Positions 1 through 7,860 of a stretch of DNA of 64,000 nt are shown here, piece after piece. This stretch comes from an uncultured Burkholderiales bacterium (lineage in GTDB: Bacteria; Pseudomonadota; Gammaproteobacteria; Burkholderiales; Burkholderiaceae_C): the NCBI GenBank assembly GCA_943908475.1, contig CALTTG010000002.1, forward strand, positions 62,001 through 126,000, in the 5' to 3' direction. A model generated the notes under the pieces. It had not been told where the DNA came from and made no database searches. It saw nothing but the letters and a program-made list of their open reading frames with translations. Both the position numbers and the translations under genes were made by a program. The first letter of the stretch is position 1, and every line of letters starts with the position of its first letter.

Positions 1-10
1 CGCACGACTT

Positions 11-51
11 GCCAAGCTGGCCAGGGCGGACAAGTGCCAAAGTTGGCGGAC
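11..51. promoter_or_regulatory. tandem dyad upstream of AraC gene
   Basis: Two similar short dyads, GCCAAGCTGGC at 11-21 and GCCAAAGTTGGC at 36-47, start 25 bases apart, and each is followed by CGGAC (27-31 and 47-51). Repeated half sites about 2.5 helical turns apart in front of an AraC-type gene fit an autoregulatory or divergent-promoter operator. The sequence shows the repeats; the binding role is inferred. Confidence 0.35.
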
Positions 52-112
52 AGCCGCGCAGTTTCGGACGATCGCGATGATTCAGGGCCGACTTTGTTGC
101 ACCATGGCGGGC

Positions 113-1105
113 ATGGATGCCCTCAGTGCCTTGTTGTCCGATGTTCGAATTCGCCACGCCGTGTTCGTGCGGGCGCGCCTGGCGCCGTCTGGCAACTTGC
201 TGGTGAGCGAGGCCGGTCAGCCGGCCTTTCACTTGGTGACCCAAGGGCGCGTGTGGCTGGACCCGATGGATGGCAGCCCACCCGTGCAACTCAAGGCGGG
301 TGACGTGGCCTTCATGCCCCGAGGCTCAGCCCACCGACTGTGTGGGCAGGAGAGCCCGTCGGGCTTGATGCCTGCGCAAGACATCCGTCCCCACTGGCAG
401 CAACATGGTGGTGCCTCGGTGTCCATCGATGCCATGCCGGCCGGCTCGCTGGAGGTGGTCGGCAGGACGCTCAGTGGCGGTTTTCAGATCGAAGGTGTGA
501 CCTCGGCCTGGCTGTGGGGAGGTTTGCCCCCGTGGCTCACCTTGCAGTGGGGTGAAAAAGGGGTGCCGCATTGGCTGACCATCGGCTTGGCGTACCTGGA
601 GCAGGAGCTGTCCAGAGACCGTCCGGCCCGTCAGGCCATCATCGACCGGCTGGGCGATGTGCTGTTCATCCAGAGCCTGCGCTCGTACCTGGAGGCCGAG
701 CATCGGGCGCCGTCCGGCTGGCTGATGGGCCTGAAGGACGGCATGGTGTCGCGCGTGTTGGGGGCCATGCACCGCGAACCGGCTCGCACCTGGACTTTGG
801 CCGAGCTGGCCAGTGTGGGCTGTGTGTCTCGCACGGTGCTGGCCGAACGCTTCAGTCAATTGCTGGGCGTGCCCCCGTTGACCTACCTCACCAGCCACCG
901 CATGCACTTGGCCGCACGACGCTTGAAGCACACGCGCGACGGGGTGGCCGAGGTGGCCAAAGCCGTGGGTTACGGGTCACCCGCCGCGTTTGCACAGGCG
1001 TTCAAACGAGAGTTCGCCTGCAGCCCGCGCGAATGGCGGGCTCAGGCGCTGCCTCAAACCGAGCTGGGCCAGGGGTCGACCACGCGGATGATGACCTCTT
1101 CCTGA
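113..1105 (+). CDS. AraC-family transcriptional regulator with N-terminal cupin domain
   Basis: A DNA-binding regulator of about 330 residues. The N-terminal half reads as an AraC-type cupin sensor (GDVAFMPRGSAHRL segment). The C-terminal 100 residues carry two helix-turn-helix motifs of the AraC/XylS type, with the signature around VAKAVGYGSPAAFAQAFKREF. Family members of this cupin type usually control a nearby oxidoreductase or transporter; its target is probably outside the window to the left. I chose the ATG at 113 because the family begins near MDALSALLSD; ATGs at 77 and 104 are in frame. The 3' end overlaps the convergent rppH gene by 52 bases, so the last residues of both proteins share DNA. 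Confidence 0.85.
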   Translation: MDALSALLSDVRIRHAVFVRARLAPSGNLLVSEAGQPAFHLVTQGRVWLDPMDGSPPVQLKAGDVAFMPRGSAHRLCGQESPSGLMPAQDIRPHWQQHGGASVSIDAMPAGSLEVVGRTLSGGFQIEGVTSAWLWGGLPPWLTLQWGEKGVPHWLTIGLAYLEQELSRDRPARQAIIDRLGDVLFIQSLRSYLEAEHRAPSGWLMGLKDGMVSRVLGAMHREPARTWTLAELASVGCVSRTVLAERFSQLLGVPPLTYLTSHRMHLAARRLKHTRDGVAEVAKAVGYGSPAAFAQAFKREFACSPREWRAQALPQTELGQGSTTRMMTSS

Positions 1106-1653
1106 CCGGGGTCTTCGTGAGGTGGCACACGTTGCCCACGCAGGTTGCCTCGCAGGTACCGGTTGCCGTTGGGTCGACCCGGCTCGGGCAGGTACCGAGA
1201 CAGCTCGTTGAGTGCGGTTTCGTACACGCCTCGCTTGAACTCGATCACCGCGTCCAGGGGCACCCAGTACTCGTTCCAGCGCCAGGCATCGAACTCGGGG
1301 TGGTTGGTGGCACGCAGGTTCATGTCCGTGTCGCGCCCCGTGAGTTGCAGCAGGAACCAGATCTGCTTTTGACCGCGGTAATGGCCCCGCGCGTCTCGAC
1401 GGATGAAGTGCTGGGGCACCTCGTAGCGCAGCCAGTCGCGGGTGCGGGCCACAATGCGCACGTGGTCAGGCCGAAGACCGACCTCTTCATGCAACTCTCG
1501 GAACATCGCCTGCTCAGGAGATTCACCGTGTTTGATCCCGCCCTGCGGGAACTGCCACGAGTGTGTCCTGATGCGTTTGCCCCAGAACACCTGATTGCGC
1601 TGATTGAGCAGGATGATGCCGACGTTGGGGCGGAAGCCTTCACGATCGAGCAT
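1054..1653 (-). CDS. rppH: RNA pyrophosphohydrolase RppH (Nudix)
   Basis: 199 residues. Removes pyrophosphate from the 5' triphosphate end of mRNAs to start decay. A perfect Nudix box (G-x5-E-x7-REL-x-EE-x-G-L) lies near residues 35-60, and the RppH-type start MLDREGFRPNVGI and WQFPQGG are present. The start at 1653 is fixed by homology and by a GGAG six bases upstream; longer in-frame ATGs are not used by the family. Divergent from proS with 118 bases between. Compared with short RppH proteins it has a C-terminal basic/proline tail that runs into the convergent AraC gene. Confidence 0.96.
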   Translation of the reverse strand: MLDREGFRPNVGIILLNQRNQVFWGKRIRTHSWQFPQGGIKHGESPEQAMFRELHEEVGLRPDHVRIVARTRDWLRYEVPQHFIRRDARGHYRGQKQIWFLLQLTGRDTDMNLRATNHPEFDAWRWNEYWVPLDAVIEFKRGVYETALNELSRYLPEPGRPNGNRYLRGNLRGQRVPPHEDPGQEEVIIRVVDPWPSSV

Positions 1654-1771
1654 GATCAACTCCGAATTCTTTGAACTGCAGTGATTATTGCACCGAGCAT
1701 CCCCCGAAGCTAGGGGGTGCGTCCGAGAGATAATCCACTTCTTTGTACCGGCCTGACCTCGCATCATTCCC

Positions 1772-3532
1772 ATGAAAGCCTCCCAGTTCTTCATCTCCAC
1801 CCTCAAGGAAGCTCCGGCCGACGCGGAAATCGTCAGCCACAAGCTCATGATGCGTGCCGGTTTCATCAAGAAACTGGGGGCTGGCCTGTACAACTACATG
1901 CCCATGGGCCTGCGCACCCTGCGCAAGGTGGAGGGCATCATCCGTGACGAGCTCAACAAGGCCGGTGCGGTCGAATTGGTCATGCCGGTGGTTCAGCCCG
2001 CCGAGCTGTGGGAAGAAACGGGCCGCTTCGAGAAGATGGGCGACGAGCTCTTGCGCTTCAAAGACCGCCACGGCCGCGACTTCGTGATCCAGCCCACCGC
2101 CGAAGAGGTGGTGACCGACATCGCCCGCCAAGAGCTGCGCAGCTACCGCCAGCTGCCCAAGAATTTTTACCAGATCCAGACCAAGTTCCGCGACGAACGC
2201 CGCCCCCGTTTCGGGGTGATGCGGGGTCGCGAGTTCACGATGAAGGACGCGTATTCGTTCGACCGTGATGTGGAAAGCGCGGGCAAGAGCTACGACACCA
2301 TGTTCGCCTGCTACAGCCGCATCTTCGACCGGCTGGGGCTGCAGTACCGCGCTGTGGCGGCCGACACCGGCGCCATTGGGGGCGACCGCTCGCATGAGTT
2401 CCAGGTGATTGCCGACACCGGCGAAGACGCCATCGTGTACTGCCCCACCAGCAGCTTTGCCGCCAACATCGAGCTGGCCGAGGCGGTCTCGCTGATCGCA
2501 TCGCGTGGTGCGGCCACCCAGGCCCTCGACAAAGTGGCCACGCCGGGCAAGAGCACCTGTGCCGATGTGGCTGCACTACTGGACCTGCCCCTGAGTCAGA
2601 CCGTGAAATCGTTGGTGCTGGCCACCGACGAGACCAACGAGCAGGGCGAGATCGTCAAGAGCACCGTCTGGCTGCTGTTGGTGCGTGGCGACCACGACCT
2701 CAACGAAGTCAAAGCGGGCAAGATCGAGCTGGCCGACGGCACGGGGCTCAAGTCCGGCTTCCGTTTCGCCACCGAGTCGGAAATCGTGGCGCATTTCGGC
2801 ACCAAGCCTGGCTACCTGGGCCCGGTCAACCTGGTCAAGCCCGTCAAGGTGATTGCCGACCGCACGGTGGCGAACATGGCCGACTTCGTGGTGGGCGCCA
2901 ACGAAGAGGGCTTCCACATCCGTGGCGTGAACTGGGGCCGTGACTTGCCCGAGCCCGACCTGGTGGCCGACATCCGCAACGTGGTCGAGGGCGACCCCTC
3001 GCCCGACGGCCAGGGCGTGCTGGCCATCCAGCGTGGCATCGAAGTGGGCCATGTGTTCTACCTGGGCACCAAGTACTCCAAGGCCATGAACGCCACCTTC
3101 CTCGATGTCGATGGCAAGCCCAAGCATTTCGAAATGGGGTGCTACGGCATCGGCGTGACCCGCATTTTGGGCGCGGCCATCGAGCAAAAGCACGACGAGC
3201 GCGGCATCGTCTGGCCCGACGCCATCGCGCCGTTCACCGTGGTGATCTGCCCGGTGGGCATGGACCGCTCGGAGGCGGTGAAGGCCGCCGCCGAGTCGCT
3301 GTATGCCGACCTGCAGGCTCGGGGCGTCGATGTCATCTTGGACGACCGGGGCGAACGCCCAGGCGCCATGTTCGCCGATTGGGAGCTCATTGGCGTGCCG
3401 CACCGCGTGGTGCTGGGCGACAAGGGCCTCAAAGAGGGACTGGCCGAATACCAGGGCCGTCAAGACGCGGAAGCGACCAAGGTGCCCGTGGGTGACGTGC
3501 TGGGCCACGTGCTCGCCCGCCTGACGGCCTGA
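1772..3532 (+). CDS. proS: prolyl-tRNA synthetase, bacterial type
   Basis: 586 residues, normal for the bacterial long form. Charges tRNA-Pro in the cytoplasm. Class II motif 1 (KVEGIIRDELNKAGA), motif 2 (FRDERRPRFGVMRGREF) and motif 3 near GCYGIGVTR are visible. The YbaK-type editing insertion that hydrolyses Ala-tRNA-Pro lies between about residues 230 and 380, and the anticodon-binding domain fills the last 110 residues. No strong Shine-Dalgarno is visible. A tRNA-Pro gene lies elsewhere in the window (31.1 kb). Confidence 0.98.
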   Translation: MKASQFFISTLKEAPADAEIVSHKLMMRAGFIKKLGAGLYNYMPMGLRTLRKVEGIIRDELNKAGAVELVMPVVQPAELWEETGRFEKMGDELLRFKDRHGRDFVIQPTAEEVVTDIARQELRSYRQLPKNFYQIQTKFRDERRPRFGVMRGREFTMKDAYSFDRDVESAGKSYDTMFACYSRIFDRLGLQYRAVAADTGAIGGDRSHEFQVIADTGEDAIVYCPTSSFAANIELAEAVSLIASRGAATQALDKVATPGKSTCADVAALLDLPLSQTVKSLVLATDETNEQGEIVKSTVWLLLVRGDHDLNEVKAGKIELADGTGLKSGFRFATESEIVAHFGTKPGYLGPVNLVKPVKVIADRTVANMADFVVGANEEGFHIRGVNWGRDLPEPDLVADIRNVVEGDPSPDGQGVLAIQRGIEVGHVFYLGTKYSKAMNATFLDVDGKPKHFEMGCYGIGVTRILGAAIEQKHDERGIVWPDAIAPFTVVICPVGMDRSEAVKAAAESLYADLQARGVDVILDDRGERPGAMFADWELIGVPHRVVLGDKGLKEGLAEYQGRQDAEATKVPVGDVLGHVLARLTA

Positions 3533-3548
3533 TGTCGGCTTGACCGCC

Positions 3549-4274
3549 ATGGACCACCGCCCCTTGTCCCCCGCCTCTCAGCCTTCGGTGTCGATCCGGC
3601 TGGGGGGGGCGCGCGCGGCCATGGCGTCCTGGGTGCTGGCTGTTTGGCTGGCCTCAAGCCCCTCGGTGCAAGCGGGGCGGCAGGCGGAAGAGCCGCTGGC
3701 CAATGCGGTGCGCACGGCACTGTCGGCCGCGGTCAACAACGCGTCGCCGCCGGTGCCGGTGTTTGCCGATGACGCGCAGAAGCGCCAATACGAGCAATGG
3801 CTGAGTCGAGCCGAGCAGCGTCTGGCCAAACGACCGCTGGACCCGATGGTGCGCCGCGAACTGCTGCAGACGGTCTGGTACGAGGCCAAACGGGCTCGCC
3901 TGGACCCGACCATGGTGCTGGGCTTGATCGAGGTGGAAAGCGGGTTTCGGCAACATGCCATTTCATCGGCGGGTGCCCGGGGGCTCATGCAGGTCATGCC
4001 CTTTTGGGCCCGCTTGATCGGCCATGGGGATGCGAGTGTGTTGTTCCACCGCCAGGCCAACATCCGCTTTGGTTGCGTCATCTTGCGCCACTACATGGAC
4101 ATCGAGCGCGACAACGTGTTCATGGCCTTGGGTCGCTACAACGGCAGCCGGGGGCGAGCCGAATACCCCAACCTGGTCACGGCCGCCTGGAACCGCTGGC
4201 ACGCGCAGATCCATGCGCCGCAGATGGCCAACGTCGGCAACCTGGCCGACGCGGGCAGTCCCGCTCGGCGCTGA
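3549..4274 (+). CDS. soluble lytic transglycosylase (SLT domain)
   Basis: About 241 residues. Cleaves the glycan backbone of peptidoglycan in the periplasm. A signal-like hydrophobic segment (MASWVLAVWLASSPSVQA) ends near residue 40. The SLT fold follows, with the catalytic Glu in IEVESGF, the GLMQVMP motif and an ALGRYNGS motif replacing the usual AYNxG. No lipobox is seen, so it is probably soluble or signal-anchored. It lies 16 bases behind proS and is probably cotranscribed. A TTG at 3540 is an alternative start. The Arg in RYNGS where many relatives have AYN is a mild variation. Confidence 0.88.
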   Translation: MDHRPLSPASQPSVSIRLGGARAAMASWVLAVWLASSPSVQAGRQAEEPLANAVRTALSAAVNNASPPVPVFADDAQKRQYEQWLSRAEQRLAKRPLDPMVRRELLQTVWYEAKRARLDPTMVLGLIEVESGFRQHAISSAGARGLMQVMPFWARLIGHGDASVLFHRQANIRFGCVILRHYMDIERDNVFMALGRYNGSRGRAEYPNLVTAAWNRWHAQIHAPQMANVGNLADAGSPARR

Positions 4275-4303
4275 GTCTGCTCCCCCTCCTTGGATGGTGG
4301 TGC

Positions 4304-4326
4304 GGACGGATCCGTCCACCTATACT
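4304..4326. promoter_or_regulatory. perfect 14-bp palindrome beside a TATACT box
   Basis: GGACGGATCCGTCC at 4304-4317 is a perfect palindrome. It ends three bases before TATACT (4321-4326), a good -10 box sitting 34 bases before the PEP-CTERM start at 4361. The placement would block polymerase if a repressor bound there. No matching -35 hexamer is clear. The palindrome could instead be a weak terminator for the preceding gene, but no T-run follows it. Confidence 0.4.
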
Positions 4327-4360
4327 GGTTCATTCAAATGACCATGTTTCAAGGCGGACC

Positions 4361-5167
4361 ATGCGCGGCGTTTCCTTCTCCTTGGTGGCCCTGGCCACCG
4401 CCCTGAGCACGTCTTGGGCGAGCGCCGCACTGACCTCGGTCGACCTGCAGAGCGCGGGCGACGGCCTCTTGACGGTGGACAGCGTCTCCGGGCTGGCTTG
4501 GCTGGACCTTTCCGTCACCCAAGGGCTGTCGGCCGAGCAGGCATGGGCGGGGCCATGGCAGAACCAGGGCTTCCGACTGGCCACCCGAGACGAGGTGCAA
4601 GGCCTCCTGAATGCAGCCGTTCGAGTCGAGCCTGACCAACCATTCCTGGCTTTGCTGGGGGCGGTGCCCGCCTCGCCTGAGTTGTCGGCCTGGCTGGGCG
4701 GTCCCACCTTGACCCTCAGCGGGGTCATTGCGGGCGACCTGTATGTGCCGGAGAACCCGGTGGTGCCCTGGTGGACGCTGTACGAAACCCGCATGACGAG
4801 CCTGCCACCGGTGCCGGGCGATCCCGACGCGCCGCTGACCGACTACCCAGGGCCCGGCATTGGCGAGACGGTCTACGGTTCCGAGGTCGTGTACGGGGGC
4901 AGCGCGTCATCATCGACGTCGTCGTCGCCGCCGCCGCTGGTGGATCAGGTCCGAGACGTGGTGTCGTCCCAGGGGCCCTCGCTCACGCAGGGCACCTACA
5001 TTCGCCTCAAGGAGTCGGCCATCGCCATGAACCAGGCGCAGGCCGATGCGGGGGTGTTCCTGGTCCGAGACATCAGCCCTGTGCCGGAGGCTTCGACCTG
5101 GGCCATGATGGCCGTGGGGCTGGTGGGACTGGGTTGGGCGTCGCGCCGCCGTCGCCTTCAAGCATGA
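4361..5167 (+). CDS. PEP-CTERM sorted secreted protein
   Basis: 268 residues. The signal peptide ends near ASA (residue 23). The body has an LDL-type segment (SGLAWLDLSVTQGLS) common in betaproteobacterial PEP-CTERM proteins, followed by a Ser/Pro-rich linker. The C-terminus has the sorting signal VPEASTW, a hydrophobic helix and RRRR. The third motif residue is Ala instead of the usual Pro. Such proteins are processed by an exosortase and exported to the surface, often with exopolysaccharide; no exosortase is in this window. AAGGCGG stands four to ten bases before the ATG. Function of the body is unknown. Confidence 0.85.
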   Translation: MRGVSFSLVALATALSTSWASAALTSVDLQSAGDGLLTVDSVSGLAWLDLSVTQGLSAEQAWAGPWQNQGFRLATRDEVQGLLNAAVRVEPDQPFLALLGAVPASPELSAWLGGPTLTLSGVIAGDLYVPENPVVPWWTLYETRMTSLPPVPGDPDAPLTDYPGPGIGETVYGSEVVYGGSASSSTSSSPPPLVDQVRDVVSSQGPSLTQGTYIRLKESAIAMNQAQADAGVFLVRDISPVPEASTWAMMAVGLVGLGWASRRRRLQA

Positions 5168-5232
5168 GGGTGTGAACACCCCGAGGCACAGCATGTGATC
5201 TCGTGGGTGAACGAGGCCGGGGGCGTTCACCC
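5168..5232. terminator. two hairpins between convergent genes
   Basis: Two inverted repeats lie between the PEP-CTERM gene and ubiX. GGGTGT/ACACCC occupies 5168-5181, directly after the stop codon. GGGTGAACG at 5205-5213 pairs perfectly with CGTTCACCC at 5224-5232 over a 10-base loop. Neither has a T-run, so they are not textbook intrinsic terminators; they may end or stabilise the convergent transcripts. Confidence 0.4.
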
Positions 5233-5281
5233 CGTGCACTACGCGTCCCGCGTGACTTCGGATGCGCAGGGGCTCAAAAAA

Positions 5282-5848
5282 TCACAGACCCTGCCAGCTT
5301 TGCGGGGCGGCGTTGTCGATGCCCACCAGTTGCAGCACGCGCTCGACCGTCTCATCGACCAGCTCGTCGATGCTTTGCGGCCGATGGTAGAACGCCGGCA
5401 GGGGCGGGAACACGATGCCGCCCATTTCGGTCACGGCCGTCATGTTGCGCAAATGGGCCAGGTTGAAGGGCGTCTCGCGCACCATCAACACCAAGCGCCG
5501 CCGCTCTTTGAGGGTGACGTCGGCGGCTCGGGTGAGCAGGTTGTCGCCCATGCCATGGGCCACCGACGCCAGCGTCTTCATGGTGCATGGCGCGATCACC
5601 ATGGCATCGGTGCTGAAGCTGCCGCTGGCGATGCAGGCCCCCACATCGCCCGGTGAATGGGCTTGCGTGGCCAGGGCATGAAGCTCCTGCCGATCCAGCC
5701 CCAGCTCGTGGTGCACATTCAGCAGGCCCGCTGGTGTGGCCACCAGGTGCGTGTCCACCCCCAGCGCTCGGGCCCGCGTCAGCAGGCGCACGCCGTAGAC
5801 CGCGCCGCTGGCACCGGTGATGCCGACGATCAGGCGGCGCTGGCGCAT
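5282..5848 (-). CDS. ubiX: UbiX flavin prenyltransferase
   Basis: 188 residues. Makes the prenylated FMN cofactor for the UbiD decarboxylase in ubiquinone biosynthesis. The N-terminal GITGASGAVYG phosphate/FMN loop, the IAPCTMKTL segment and RETPFNLAHLRNM are hallmarks of the UbiX/Pad1 family. Its ATG shares one base with the grxD stop (TGATG), so the two genes are translationally coupled. ispB and ubiH at 31-33 kb belong to the same pathway. A GTG one codon earlier is possible. Confidence 0.95.
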   Translation of the reverse strand: MRQRRLIVGITGASGAVYGVRLLTRARALGVDTHLVATPAGLLNVHHELGLDRQELHALATQAHSPGDVGACIASGSFSTDAMVIAPCTMKTLASVAHGMGDNLLTRAADVTLKERRRLVLMVRETPFNLAHLRNMTAVTEMGGIVFPPLPAFYHRPQSIDELVDETVERVLQLVGIDNAAPQSWQGL

Positions 5849-6159
5849 CACTTGGCCAGTTCTTGCTGCAGCTCGCCCGATTGGTACATCTCCATCATGA
5901 TGTCCGAGCCGCCAATGAACTCACCATTGACGTACAGCTGCGGGATGGTGGGCCAGTTGGCGTATTCCTTGATGCCCTGACGGATGCCGTCGTCCTCCAA
6001 GACGTTGACGGTGGTCAGCTCGGTGACGCCGCAGGCCTTGAGGATCTGCACGGCACGGCCGGAGAAGCCGCACTGCGGGAACTGGGCGGAGCCCTTCATG
6101 AACAGGACGACCTTGTTGCCCTTGACCAGGGCATCAATGCGTTGTTGAACGTCACTCAT
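5848..6159 (-). CDS. grxD: monothiol glutaredoxin, Grx4 family
   Basis: 103 residues. Binds or delivers [2Fe-2S] clusters and glutathione in the cytoplasm. The CGFS active site is at residues 30-33, with the glutathione-binding TTVNVLED and WPTIPQLYVNGEFIGG segments. An AAGAGA stands about eight bases before the start. It precedes ubiX without a gap. In related genomes this pair usually follows hemA-prfA-prmC directly; here an outer-membrane protein gene and a terminator intervene. Confidence 0.97.
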   Translation of the reverse strand: MSDVQQRIDALVKGNKVVLFMKGSAQFPQCGFSGRAVQILKACGVTELTTVNVLEDDGIRQGIKEYANWPTIPQLYVNGEFIGGSDIMMEMYQSGELQQELAK

Positions 6160-6180
6160 GTGAATCTCTTGTGGGTCTGA

Positions 6181-6213
6181 AAAGAAAACAGGCCTGTTAT
6201 ATCAGGCCTGTTG
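6181..6213 (-). terminator. intrinsic terminator after the outer-membrane protein gene
   Basis: AACAGGCCTG at 6188-6197 pairs perfectly with CAGGCCTGTT at 6204-6213 around a six-base loop. Read leftward, it is followed by TTTTCTTTT. This is a good rho-independent terminator for the gene at 6242-6862. grxD, only 22 bases further on, would then need its own promoter or readthrough. Confidence 0.8.
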
Positions 6214-6241
6214 AAACAACGTGCGAGGGGGGGGATTGTGC

Positions 6242-6862
6242 CTAAAAGGCGTACTTCACGGTGAATTTGATGACCGGGCGCAGGCGCAACTCCCGAACCA
6301 GCTCGTCCACGCCCTGTTCGCCCTGCAAGATGCGGGTGACCCGGCCGATGTTTTGTGAGTTCAAGGAAATCAGGCCCAGGTCGGCGTTGAAGCGCCAGGT
6401 GCCAGCACCCGAAGGCTCGGTGAGGGTTGCGGTGTAGCCAGCGCCCACATATGGCACGGTTTGTGTGTCTGCGTTGGCCGCGGCGTGGGGATCGCCCTCG
6501 ACCTGCCGGGCGCCGATGTTCAGGCCACCATCCAGGGGCGAGTCGACAAACGGTGCGTTGGTGGCTCCCCGGATGAGGCCCAGGGTGGCGCGGAAACCCC
6601 TCGGCATGACGTAGTCCGACAGCACGTGGGCACTTTGCAGTTTCAGCCCTGAGCTGGGGTGGTCGCCAAAGGCAAACGGGTTGTTCAAGGGGGTGCTGGC
6701 ATCGCTGAGCACCAGGCCGATTCGGCCTTCCCATTGAGGCCACAGGCTGGCGTGCTGGTCAGGGCGCAACTGGGCTTGTGCGCTGCTGGCGACCAAACCT
6801 GCCACCAAGGCCAGTGCCGCATGGCCGGTGCGAAGGGAGGTGCGAGCGAAGGTGTGGGTCAT
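6242..6862 (-). CDS. putative outer-membrane beta-barrel protein, unknown family
   Basis: 206 residues. The signal peptide (ALALVAGLVASSAQAQ) ends near residue 30. The mature part alternates polar and apolar residues in strand-like fashion (FRATLGLIRG, YVGAGYTATL, TWRFNADLGLISL) and ends in VKYAF. The terminal Phe is the signal used by the BAM machinery, so an eight-stranded barrel is plausible. I do not recognise a named family. The start is set by GGAG before MTHTFARTS; a longer reading frame exists upstream. It sits between prmC and grxD, splitting a usually compact housekeeping block, and carries its own terminator. Confidence 0.75.
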   Translation of the reverse strand: MTHTFARTSLRTGHAALALVAGLVASSAQAQLRPDQHASLWPQWEGRIGLVLSDASTPLNNPFAFGDHPSSGLKLQSAHVLSDYVMPRGFRATLGLIRGATNAPFVDSPLDGGLNIGARQVEGDPHAAANADTQTVPYVGAGYTATLTEPSGAGTWRFNADLGLISLNSQNIGRVTRILQGEQGVDELVRELRLRPVIKFTVKYAF

Positions 6863-7023
6863 GGTGAACTCCAGCGCGAGCCAAAGAGGGCTTTCGATGA
6901 AGGCTTTATCGACCTCCATGCTTGGGATGTTAGGCCGCGTTTGTATCCATGACCACTGGAGTTGTGAGCAGACGTACGGTCTTTTCGCACGGTTCCTGCA
7001 CCACGTGCCTGGGCATCGAGGGT

Positions 7024-7860
7024 TCAGCCCGGGCGGGTTTGCCCACCGGTGCAGCGTGCATGCCCGCCGAGATCGAAGCGGGCACTCACTTGGATGTAAC
7101 CGGCGGCCTGCATCAGGGCGCTGACGGCCTCGTGCTGATCGTGGCCGTGCTCCAACAACAGCCAGCCTCCGGGGGCCAGGTGGACGCGGGCCTCGGTGAC
7201 CAGGTGGCGGATGTCGTCCAGCCCGTCGGGACCAGCGGTGAGCGCTTCGATGGGTTCGTGCACCAGGGCGGCCAGGTGGTGGTCGCCCTCGGCGATGTAG
7301 GGCGGGTTGCTGACGATGAGGTCAAAGGTTTCACCCGCCACCGGCGTCAGCCAAGAACCCGCCAGGAAGCGGACCGGGAGTTTCAAGGCCTCGGCGTTCG
7401 ATTGCGCGATGGCCAGCGCCTGGGGGCTGGCGTCGACCGCACTGAGCTGGGCGCAGGGGCGCTGCTGTTGCAGGGCCAGCGCGATGGCACCGCTGCCGGT
7501 GCCGAGGTCGAGCACGCGCGTGGGTTGCTCGTGGGGCATGAGCGTCAGGGCCCATTCGACGAGGGTCTCGGTGTCAGGGCGAGGCACCAGCACGCCCGGC
7601 GCCACGCGCAGGTTCAGCCCGAAGAATTCTTTCTCACCCAGGATGTAGGCCACCGGTTCGTGCTGGGCACGACGTTGCAGCCACTGGAGGTAGGTGTGGG
7701 CCTGCTCGGGGGGCAGGGCGTCGGTGTCATGGGCGATGAGCCAGGTGCGGTTTCGCCCCAGCAGGGCACCCAGCAGCATCTGGGCGTCGATCCGTTCCAG
7801 GCCCAGCGGGCGGGCGGCGGCCAGCGCCTCGGCGATGGTGGCGGGCAGGGTGTCAGACAC
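7024..7860 (-). CDS. prmC: PrmC, release factor glutamine methyltransferase
   Basis: 278 residues. Methylates the GGQ glutamine of release factors RF1 and RF2 with S-adenosylmethionine. The Rossmann motif VLDLGTGSGAIAL is near residue 117, and the substrate-binding NPPY is at residues 185-188. It overlaps the end of prfA by eight bases, so its substrate and the modifying enzyme are made together. The C-terminus extends past the usual end with a Gly/Arg-rich tail. Confidence 0.97.
   Translation of the reverse strand: MSDTLPATIAEALAAARPLGLERIDAQMLLGALLGRNRTWLIAHDTDALPPEQAHTYLQWLQRRAQHEPVAYILGEKEFFGLNLRVAPGVLVPRPDTETLVEWALTLMPHEQPTRVLDLGTGSGAIALALQQQRPCAQLSAVDASPQALAIAQSNAEALKLPVRFLAGSWLTPVAGETFDLIVSNPPYIAEGDHHLAALVHEPIEALTAGPDGLDDIRHLVTEARVHLAPGGWLLLEHGHDQHEAVSALMQAAGYIQVSARFDLGGHARCTGGQTRPG

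Noticed and set aside
1697..1720. GCATCCCC/GGGGGTGC hairpin between rppH and proS as a T-box-like leader
   Set aside because: The stem is short, has a wobble pair, and no specifier or antiterminator structure follows.
4908..4940. TCG/CCG triplet run as a possible phase-variable repeat
   Set aside because: The repeat unit is three bases, so length changes would stay in frame; it encodes a Ser/Pro linker.
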